64,000 nucleotides of DNA from Pseudorasbora parva (taxonomy: Eukaryota; Chordata; Actinopteri; Cypriniformes; Gobionidae). The stretch covers positions 24,717,703 through 24,781,702 of the forward strand of contig NC_090178.1 in NCBI RefSeq assembly GCF_024679245.1. Reading direction: 5' to 3'. Below the pieces are notes generated by a model. It made no database searches. It was not told where the DNA came from and saw only the letters and a list, made by a program, of their open reading frames with translations. Within the stretch, counting starts at the first letter, position 1. Each line of letters starts with the position of its first letter. Below, in pieces: positions 20,431-28,679 of this stretch. The position numbers and the translations under genes are program-made.

Positions 20431-21455
20431 TTACGAGAGTACCTGTGCCCCAACTGTAGATGCCAGGTCCAGTTCATAGAACCTGACGAAGGTTAAAGGA
20501 GACGACCATCCGGCCGCGTTACAAATATCGTGAAGGGAAGCCCCCGACAAAAGTGCTTTTGAAGCAGCCATACCCCTGGTTGAATGCGCCCGGACAGCCA
20601 GTGGAGACGGCTGCCCGGCCGCCTCATAAGCAAGTGAGATGGCCTCGACCACCCACTTGCTCATCCTCTGCTTAGATACTGGGGCCCCTTTCTTAGGGGG
20701 CCCGAAACAGACAAACAGCTGATCAGTTTTCCTCCACAGGGCAGCTCTGTGGACATAAGTATCTAACGCCCTGACAGGGCACAGCAGATTCAATCTTTCC
20801 TGGTCTGACGTCGTGAAAGGAGGAGGACAGAACGCCTGAAGAGTGATGGGGCCCCGTGGGCTCGTAGGAACCTTGGGGACATAACCCGGCCTGGGATGCA
20901 GAAATGCTTTCACCATCCCAGGCGCAAACTCTAAACATGAGGGCCCTACAGACAGGGACTGAATATCTCCTATTCTCTTTAGAGATGAAATAGCCAACAA
21001 AAATACCGTCTTGAGGGTAAGGAACTTATCCGAAACCTCCTCCAAGGGTTCGAATGGAGGCTCGGACAAGCCCCGTAAAACAATGGCTAAGTCCCATGCT
21101 GGGACCCTCGAGTGCATCACAGGCCTCAACCTTAAAGTGCCACGGAGGAAACGTGTAATCAGAGGGTGTCTTCCCAAAGACACTCCACCGAAAGGGACGC
21201 GGAAGGCACCCAAGGCCGCCACGTACACCTTTATTGTGGAGGGGGTCAACCCTGCCGAGAACCTTGCCTGCAGAAACTCCAGCACTGTACCAACCGGGCA
21301 GTTAACTGGGTCCCACTGGCGTTCTCTGCGACATGCTGAGAAAAGTTTCCATTTCAGAGCGTACAGTTTCCTCGTGGACGGAGCTCTGGAGTGAAGGATG
21401 GTCTCTACGACCTCGGCCGAGAGACCTTCCTCTATGAGCCTAGCCCCCTCAGAGG
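20431..21455 (-). CDS. DIRS tyrosine recombinase (YR)
   Basis: The C-terminal ~340 codons of a 1,039-codon frame (open to 23,550; its first part is the shadow of the reverse transcriptase frame). Catalytic residues, numbered on the long frame: R859 in LKRIGDIQSL, H989-x-x-R992 in HSTRGMAAS, W1015 and the nucleophile Y1025 in FVRFYELD. A SAM-like core-binding segment starts at about RAPSTRKLYALKWK. The enzyme integrates the circular DNA copy by strand exchange, without target duplication. The frame overlaps the end of the reverse transcriptase frame only slightly. The true start is unknown and probably relies on read-through or an internal start. Confidence 0.92.
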
Positions 21456-23573
21456 CCAGGCCCACAGTTTCCACATCTCCGGGCGTGGGTGCAGGAATCT
21501 CCCGCCCGCCTGAGAGAGTAGATCCCTCCTGGTCGGAATCTCCATCGGAGAGCCTTCCAGGAGAGATATCAGGTCCGAGAACCATACTCGGGTCGGCCAG
21601 TACGGAGCCACTAGAAGTACCTGGGCCCCGTCCCGGCATACCCTCTCCAGAACTCCTGGAAGCAGGACAATCGGGGGAAAGGCGTACAGAGGTAGCCTCG
21701 GCCACTCCTGTACCATGGCATCCAGCCCCAGCGGGGCTGGATGGGTCAGAGAAAACCACTGCGGGCAGTGGGAATTCTCCGCCGAAGCAAATAGGTCTAT
21801 TTCCGCTTTCCCATAAACCTTCCATAGGAGCTCCACCACCTCTGGGTGGAGTCTCCATTCCCCGGGCCTCGGCCCCTGTCTCGACAGGCTGTCTGCTTCC
21901 TGATTTAGGACGATATATACTGCCCTGATATATACTGCCCTGATTGACAGCAATTTCCCCTGGGCCCACAGGAGGATCCGATGTGCCAATTTGTCCAAAG
22001 GACGGGACCTCAGACCCCCCTGGTGATTTATGTAGGCGACCACCGACGTGTTGTCTGTCCTGACTAACACATGGTGGCCCCTGAGGTCGGGCAGGAACTG
22101 TTTCAATGCAAGAAACACTGCGAGCATCTCTAGCCGATTTATGTGCCAGTGCCGCTGATGTTCCTGCCATAGACCCTGGGACGAGCGACCACTCATGGTC
22201 GCCCCCCAGCCCGTGAGAGAGGCGTCTGTCGTTAGCGTTACGCGACGAACATGAGCCCCCAACACGGGACCCTGAGATAAAAACCCCGGGGTTTTCCACA
22301 TGACCAGAGCACGTAGGCATCGCCGCGTGACTTTGATCGTGCGGAGCGGATTTCCCCTCGGGGAGAACCCTTTCGTTTTGAGCCACCACTGCAGTGGCCT
22401 CATGTACAGTAGGCCAAAAGGTATCACGTTGGACGCTGCTGCCATGAGACCTAACAGTTTCTGGAACTGTTTCACAGTGACGGCTCGGCCTAGCTTCTGT
22501 TCTTTGGCGGCTGCCAGGATCGATGCTATGCGTGTTGGCGATAATTGCGCCCGCATAATTACCGAATCCCAGTTCACACCTAGAAAAGTGGTTCTCTGAG
22601 CCGGAGAAAGCACACTCTTCTTGGCGTTCAGCCTCAACCCCAGCATCGACATGTGGGCGAGAACAGCATCTCGATGCTGAACCGCCATAAGTTCTGTATT
22701 CGCTAGAATCAGCCAGTCGTCGATATAGTTCAGTATGCGGATGCCCTGTAGACGCAGCGGCGCCAGAGCTGCATCCACACACTTGGTGAACGTGCGGGGT
22801 GACAGTGCTAGACCGAAGGGAAGTACATGATATTGGTATGCCTCTCCCCCGAAGGCAAACCTCAGGAACTTCCTGTGATGTGGAAGGATGGAGACATGAA
22901 AATACGCATCTTTGAGGTCTATGGTGACAAACCAATCCTCCGATTTGACCTGCGCTACAATCTGTCTGAGTGTAAGCATCTTGAATTTGAGCTTGGCCAC
23001 CGAGCGATTCAATAGCCGCAGATCTAATATCGGGCGTAAGCCCCCATCCTTCTTCGGCACGATGAAGTAACGGCTGTAAAAGCCAGACTCCCTGCTGGGA
23101 GGGGGAACCCTCTCTATAGCCCCTTTTTGCAGGAGTGTCTCTACTTCCTGTGCCATTACCAGAGCCTGCTCCGGGCCCACCTCTGTAGGTAGGACACCGC
23201 AGAAAGGAGGTGGCCGACTTCTGAACTGAATGGCGTACCCCTTTTCTATTATCTGCAGGACCCAATGAGATATATTTGATAGACGTTTCCACTCGTCTAG
23301 AAAATCTACTAAGGGAACCAGCCTCTCGAGGCTGGCCTCTGGTGTATTTTGAGCAACAAGCACAGTGCCCTGAAGCGGCGGACCGGCAGGGAACGACTGA
23401 CTTGACTGCTCGGGGGCCCCCCGAAGGGGGTGCGGACCACCCTCGGGTGGCCCGCGGAGACCGACTGCGCCCCGGCATTGCGGCGGGGTTGGCAGCGCGG
23501 CCCCCCGAGGGTGCCGTAGGGAAGCGGGTACCGTTGGCAGGGGTAAACACCGCTTCCCTACGGGGGGAACCAC
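21432..23573 (-). CDS. DIRS reverse transcriptase and RNase H
   Basis: 713 codons. The RT fingers and palm show YFIVPKKDGGLRPILDLRLLN (about 169-189), catalytic D219 in VTIDLKDAY, LPFGLALSPR (251-260) and YIDD at 283-286. RNase H follows with D450, E482, D507 and a final NQEADSLSR with D561. It copies element RNA to DNA. Within RNase H the residues RAVYI occur twice in a row (about 545-554), matching a 15-bp tandem duplication near 21,910-21,940 that may impair the enzyme. The C-terminal ~140 residues continue beyond RNase H. The annotated Met may not be the real start. Confidence 0.92.
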   Translation of the reverse strand: MVPPVGKRCLPLPTVPASLRHPRGAALPTPPQCRGAVGLRGPPEGGPHPLRGAPEQSSQSFPAGPPLQGTVLVAQNTPEASLERLVPLVDFLDEWKRLSNISHWVLQIIEKGYAIQFRSRPPPFCGVLPTEVGPEQALVMAQEVETLLQKGAIERVPPPSRESGFYSRYFIVPKKDGGLRPILDLRLLNRSVAKLKFKMLTLRQIVAQVKSEDWFVTIDLKDAYFHVSILPHHRKFLRFAFGGEAYQYHVLPFGLALSPRTFTKCVDAALAPLRLQGIRILNYIDDWLILANTELMAVQHRDAVLAHMSMLGLRLNAKKSVLSPAQRTTFLGVNWDSVIMRAQLSPTRIASILAAAKEQKLGRAVTVKQFQKLLGLMAAASNVIPFGLLYMRPLQWWLKTKGFSPRGNPLRTIKVTRRCLRALVMWKTPGFLSQGPVLGAHVRRVTLTTDASLTGWGATMSGRSSQGLWQEHQRHWHINRLEMLAVFLALKQFLPDLRGHHVLVRTDNTSVVAYINHQGGLRSRPLDKLAHRILLWAQGKLLSIRAVYIRAVYIVLNQEADSLSRQGPRPGEWRLHPEVVELLWKVYGKAEIDLFASAENSHCPQWFSLTHPAPLGLDAMVQEWPRLPLYAFPPIVLLPGVLERVCRDGAQVLLVAPYWPTRVWFSDLISLLEGSPMEIPTRRDLLSQAGGRFLHPRPEMWKLWAWPLRGLGS

Positions 23574-23598
23574 CCTCAGCGTCCTGGCGCTTCTGCCG

Positions 23599-24924
23599 TC
23601 AGGAACGCTTCGACGAGGCCTTCTTGGCGATCAGGACTGTCCGCAGATCAGCCCTGCCCCTCGAAGGCCTCGCCTGAGAGCGCCGCCCCTCGTCCCCGCG
23701 CTGAGGGGGAGCTCGAGCGGCGACGCTCTGCTTTTGTTGCGCCCTGTGAGCGGAGCTCGTACTCGGCTTGGGCTGCCTGATGTCAGCGGCAGCCCCAGGG
23801 ACCTGGACCCGGAGAGGGAGAAACTGCTTTAGCGCCGCAGCTTGCTTCTTTGACTCCTGGAACCTCTCGGTGACAGTGTGTACTGCGTCACCGAAGAGGC
23901 CACCAGGAGACAGCGGCGCGTCGAGCAGGAAGCTTTTCTCCCTCTCCTTGATTTCAGTGGGGTTGAGCCATAAATGCCTCTCCGTAGCCACCAAGGCTGC
24001 CATAGAGCGGCCAACACATCTGGCCGTCTCCTTGGTGGCCCGGAGAGCAAGATCAGCTGATGTTCTGAGCTCATTTATAATATCTCCCCCCACTTCATCA
24101 CGTCCATCTAAGTCCCTGAGCAGGTCAGCCTGATAAGCCTGCATTATAGCCATAGTATGCAGGCATGCAGCAGCCTGACCTGCCGCCGAGTACGCTTTGC
24201 CCACCAGTGCCGACGTTGTTTTTAATGGTCTGGTGGGCAAAGTCGGGGCCTTCAGGGACGATGCCGAAGAAGGCGAGAGATGGCTCGCGAGCGTCTCTTC
24301 TACCTTTGGCATCGCCCCATAACCGTAGTGCTTCAGCCCCATGATGTTGCTATAGACCGAAGTCTGAGGGCTGAACACCCGGTATGATGCCGGTCTCCTC
24401 CATGACTTTGCCACCTCGGTGTGCAAATCATGGAAGAACGGCAGGCCCCGTCGCTGAGGTTCTGAAGCGCGAGCGGGCAGGAATCTTTCATCTAATTTAC
24501 TAGATTTTCTTCTTCCTGCCTCAGATCTTTCTATGGGCCAGTCAATATTTAGTCTGGCCACAGCTCGCGTTAAAACCTCAACGAGCTCCTCACTCGCAGG
24601 GGACTGAAGTGGCGAATCTTCAGTCGCGATGCTCTCAACGTCCACCTCCTCGGAGCTGGATAGTTGGAGCACCGGCGACTCTCTCGGGGGGGAAGAAACC
24701 GCCATGCGTGCTTCCATGCCCCGAGAAGAGCCGCTGGATGGAGCAGGTGAGGGCAGAGATAAGGCAGCGCCCGTCTCTAACCCCTCTGCAACATCCAATT
24801 GTGATCCCCACGACTGCAGCCTTCGCTCCGCCTCGGCGGAAGCGGGACCAGAGCCGCGGGGAACACGAGCCGAGGCACCCTCCTCGAAGAGTGCCCGGCG
24901 GGAGCGCAGCGTTCTCAGTGGCAT
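23599..24924 (-). CDS. DIRS Gag-like protein, N-terminally short
   Basis: 441 codons rich in Ser, Arg and acidic clusters (SSSEEVDVESIATEDS near 90-105). A conserved middle includes FFHDLHTEVAKSWRRP, YSAAGQAAACLH and MAALVATERHLWLNPTEIKEREK, and the C-terminus is basic. These segments recall DIRS ORF1 proteins, thought to act as the nucleocapsid. The frame starts MPLRTLRSRRALF, whereas the decayed relative at about 52,950-53,100 has a CLG-P...C-x2-C stretch before this point. Upstream here (24,930-25,080) is AT-rich and non-coding, so the N-terminal part is deleted or supplied by splicing. Confidence 0.82.
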   Translation of the reverse strand: MPLRTLRSRRALFEEGASARVPRGSGPASAEAERRLQSWGSQLDVAEGLETGAALSLPSPAPSSGSSRGMEARMAVSSPPRESPVLQLSSSEEVDVESIATEDSPLQSPASEELVEVLTRAVARLNIDWPIERSEAGRRKSSKLDERFLPARASEPQRRGLPFFHDLHTEVAKSWRRPASYRVFSPQTSVYSNIMGLKHYGYGAMPKVEETLASHLSPSSASSLKAPTLPTRPLKTTSALVGKAYSAAGQAAACLHTMAIMQAYQADLLRDLDGRDEVGGDIINELRTSADLALRATKETARCVGRSMAALVATERHLWLNPTEIKEREKSFLLDAPLSPGGLFGDAVHTVTERFQESKKQAAALKQFLPLRVQVPGAAADIRQPKPSTSSAHRAQQKQSVAARAPPQRGDEGRRSQARPSRGRADLRTVLIAKKASSKRS

Positions 24925-25079
24925 ACGCTCACAGTGCTATTTTACTCTATCTATTTTATTTTCTCTTTGTTTGTTAATATATACTACAATATTTAACAAA
25001 AGGGTGGAAAATCTCTGGATATAGACAGACAAAAACACCAAATAGACAGACAGGTTCACACAGATCGCTTGCTGAAGGC

Positions 25080-25235
25080 TCAGAAGCTAGTTCCTGTTTG
25101 TTTTCACGGACGTTTTATAGCTTCCGGTCGATGACGTCATCACGCCGACGATCGATCTTTTTTCCGATGGAATGGTTCTACAGGCGCTTCACAACGCATT
25201 AACGCAGAGGCGTTCTCACAGCGTTTCGACGCAGC
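25080..25235 (-). repeat. Right inverted terminal repeat and promoter end of DIRS element
   Basis: Complement of 20,067-20,223. Read on the minus strand it has a TATA-like box (gctataaaacgtcc) about 250 bp before the gag start, so it likely contains the promoter. The outer extension runs to about 25,254 (gttccccgaaagg). Confidence 0.85.
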
Positions 25236-25254
25236 TCGAGTTCCCCGAAAGGAA

Positions 25255-25676
25255 ATTGAAGTTCCCATGAGGTTTTTTTTAGGCGTTGTACCACAAATAG
25301 CCACCGGGTGTCATTGAAATTCCATAGATTTTTTTAATGCAATTTCCTGTGTCAAATGTATATATTTTTGTGTAAATATCACAAAACAGTTTGCAGATAT
25401 AGAACCATGAGAGTCAGACCTTTCCAACTATATTTTTATTATTATAAAGTAGTTAAATAAATATGAAACATGACGACGCCCCTTGGGGAGGAGCCCGCTA
25501 GAATAATTTTGAGCACCGTTTCCATGGTAATGCAAGGTCCGATTTCAAAACAGTTTGCACAGGATGAATCTTGATCATTCGTAAGCTTTCGAATGATATA
25601 TAGTTTGTCAACATTAGATCAGGATAAATATAGGATTTAATTGTTTTAAACATGCAGTGGCAAATGGGCCCACCGG
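25255..25676. other. AT-rich spacer between DIRS and fold-back elements
   Basis: No gene or clear repeat boundary. It is probably the body of the same old DNA transposon as the sequence left of the DIRS element. It ends in ccaccgg, which is repeated after the fold-back element. Confidence 0.5.
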
Positions 25677-27174
25677 TACGGAAGCTTATTGCATTCACTT
25701 GAGAAAAAAAAATCTACTCTGTTTTTCTGAATTAATGACTTAATTATCTCAGAATTCTGAGATAATTTTTCATGAAACATTTTTTTTTGCTCTGTTTTTC
25801 TGAATTAATGACTTAATTATCTCAAAATTATTCATGAAAAATTATCTCATAATTCTGAGATAATTAAGTCATTAATTCAGAAAAACAGAGCAAAAAAAAA
25901 TTATTAATGAAAAATTATCTCATAATTCTTTTTTGCTCTGTTTTTCTGAATTAATGACTTAATTATCTCAGAATTATGAGATAATTTTTCATTAATAATT
26001 TTTTTTTGTTCTGTTTTTCTGAATTAATGACTTAATTATCTCAGAATTATGAGATAATTTTTCATTAATAATTTTTTTTTGTTCTGTTTTTCTGAATTAA
26101 TGACTTAATTATCTCAGAATTATGAGATCATTTTTCATAAATAAATTTTTTTTGCTCTGTTTTTCTGAATTAATGAGATCCCTCAAAATCCAGCCAAGAG
26201 CTCTATTTTAGCTGGATTGCATGGAAGTAAACATGTCCCGCCTTTCAAATTTGTGCAGACAGCCGATCTCATGAAAATTCGTGTAAATAGTAGTATAAAT
26301 AAGTTTGCAATCTTGTGGAATGTATACGCTAAAATGAGTTTTGGTGTGCATATGGTACACAGTTTTTCACGTGCTTATACGCACTTTATGGCATATTATA
26401 CGTACGAACCCCCCATCCCACCATCGCCAACCTACTCAAGAGCATGTCATATGCATGCACGCGAAAGACTGTGTAGCACGTGCATTATCTCAGTAAACAT
26501 TCCACACAATATACATTCCAGATGATATACATTAGACACGATTTCACACTCGTACTATTGATACGCATTACTATGTGATCGTGTTAAGATGATGCATCTG
26601 AAATGCATTCAGGCTGGCTACGTGGTGACACAAGAGACAATCAGGCAATTGTTGAAAATACTGGATCCCCATGGAGTGCAATAGCAATGTCAAGCAGATC
26701 AGAATGTTCATTTCTGCTGTCATGAGCTGTCTGCACAAAGTTGATGCACTAAAAATAATACAATTTTTATTACTTAAAGACAACGTCTCAAACCCAAAGT
26801 AAAATAAATCCGGATTAAATTTGAAAGGCGGGACATGTTTACTTCCATGCAATCCAGCTAAAATAGAGCTCTTGGCTGGATTTTTGAGGGATCTCATTAA
26901 TTCAGAAAAACAGAGCAAAAAAAATTTTATTTATGAAAAATTCTCTCATAATTCTGAGATAATTAAGTCATTAATTCAGAAAAACAGAGCAAAAAAATGT
27001 ATTAATGAAAAATTATCTCATAATTCTGAGATAATTAAGTCATTAATTCAGAAAAACAGAACAAAAAAAATTATTCATGAAAAATTATCTCATAATTCTG
27101 AGATAATTAAGTCATTAATTCAGAAAAACAGAGTAGATTTTTTTTTTCTCAAGTGAATGCAATAAGCTTCCGTA
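25677..27174. mobile_element. Fold-back transposon with arrayed inverted repeats
   Basis: Ends tacggaagcttattgcattc and its complement lie between CCACCGG copies (25,670-25,676 and 27,175-27,181), a probable 7-bp target duplication. Each arm is built of ~72-bp units containing ctctgtttttctgaattaat, gacttaattatctcag and gagataatttttcat. The left arm has about six units, at least one in reversed orientation near 25,820-25,925; the right arm has about four. A further ~90-bp inverted pair (26,165-26,240 and 26,815-26,900) borders a 575-bp centre without coding signal. The RNA or single strand would form a very long hairpin. Confidence 0.82.
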
Positions 27175-27181
27175 CCACCGG

Positions 27182-27796
27182 TGAGTGACACCTAAGCAAA
27201 ACTAAATGTATAGTATTTACAATTAAAGTAAAATTATATTACTTTGACTTATCTGCATCATATTGCTATCAAGGGGTGTAACATTTCTGTCCAATCATCT
27301 GGATCGTTGCAATTAACGCAATTAAACCAACTAACGTTATCTAATGTTAATATTCAATGACAATTTCCTCAGGGCATCCCCCCCAAAAAATGTATTTGTT
27401 AATTAATTGAAAGATTAATATATACATACTGTGCGGTTTTGTAAGCATATAGCTGCGTTAATCTTTGTTGTTTAAAACAGATGGAACATTAAAATAGGCC
27501 TGCTGCGATGTTCAGTGTTTTCCTCTCAACGCCAGTTAAGTGACTGAACACCAATTAGAAAAGCTAACAGCTTTAAAACAATTACCAACACAAATGTGCA
27601 GACACACAATATAAATATCATAGAATGAGACTCTTACCTCAACCGGTGATCGGATATGAATGTCCGCTTTTTTTGTATTTTTCCTCCACATTTCCGAGTG
27701 TGTGTTCAATACTCCTGCTCACGGCTGCTCTTTATGCTCCACAGTTACTGAGCAAATAATCTTAAAATAAATTTAAATCACCAGCCCTTCTAACAT
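27182..27796. other. Spacer, possibly the end of an old DNA transposon
   Basis: Begins gagtgacacctaagc, loosely complementary to cttaagtgtcac at 19,686, which suggests both belong to one old element. On the minus strand near 27,640-27,690 a short frame MWRKNTKKADIHIRSPVE ends at a good donor (gtaagag) and may be a relic first exon. Nothing else is seen. Confidence 0.35.
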
Positions 27797-28679
27797 CAAT
27801 CAATCAATCAACTTTATTTATATAGCGCTTTTACAATCACGATTGTGTCAAAGCAACTTCACAGTGTCAAACAGGGTAATATTGCGACAAAATTAGATTT
27901 GGCTGTACAGTCGTACTGGAGAAAACTGTGATGTTATCAGCTTATTTTAATTTATCATATAGCAACAATGTTGGCAGATCAGTATTATAGTTTATAGAAT
28001 TAAATAAGACCTAATTCATACATTTTATTTGTATAATAAGTTGAATAACTTTAATCATATTTTTAGTGTCCCCAACTGAGCAAGCCAAGCCAAAGGCGAC
28101 AGTGGCAAGGAACCAAAACTCCATCAGGGCACGATGGAGAAAAATAAACCTTGGGAGAAACCAGACTCAGTCGGGGTGCCAGTTCTCCTCTGGCCTATTA
28201 ACACACTGTGTAAGATTATTATTCTGGCAACCTTACAGGTCAGAAATCATATTAGATTGGAATATTCAAAATTTCAGGGTATCACGGAAGAGACAGATTT
28301 ATTTGGAAATAAATGATGGGATGGGGCGTCGATTACACAAGAGTATGAATACATGAAAGATCGGAATTATTGCGCCGAAGATGGGTTTTGAGCATGTCGT
28401 GCCAGTGAGGCAAATTCAGAGGAGACACCAATTGACACGGCTCAGCAGACACTCCAGGATGAGCTGGTCATGTCCAGGTAGGTCCACCATCCGGACAGGG
28501 CCCAGATCCGGGATAAACCTCGGGATAAACAGAGAGACTAACATTAGCGTAAATGCCACTCTTTTTATGATGTAACGAGTACATCAGGTGTTATGGGAAG
28601 TGTTCCCGGTTCCGGCTGACCTAGTTAATGCAGCCTAACAATCAGTCAATTGATTTGAATAATGAAAGTTAAAAATGTT
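27797..28679 (-). other. 3' untranslated region and TCAA tail of the LINE
   Basis: About 880 bp after the ORF2 stop. It contains a segment (28,070-28,210) with ggaaccaaaactccatcagg and ccttgggagaaaccagactc that recurs in L2-like copies in fish, and ends ttatatagcgcttttacaat plus a TCAA microsatellite on the plus strand. The end is the likely template-recognition site for reverse transcription. Confidence 0.7.

Larger units (their letters stand above)
20021..25254 (-). mobile_element. DIRS1-type tyrosine-recombinase retrotransposon
   Basis: A 5.2-kb element read on the minus strand: gag, then overlapping reverse transcriptase/RNase H and tyrosine recombinase frames, framed by ~156-bp inverted terminal repeats. 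It also has an internal complementary region (20,270-20,370) whose two halves are complements of the extensions at the left and right ends, the hallmark of DIRS elements, which replicate through a circle. All three frames are long and open, but gag lacks its expected N-terminal part. Compatible with recent activity. Confidence 0.93.

Noticed and set aside
21460..23550. N-terminal ~700 codons of the 1,039-codon minus-strand frame
   Set aside because: Out-of-frame shadow of the DIRS reverse transcriptase; the sequence there has no domain and only the last ~340 codons show recombinase motifs.
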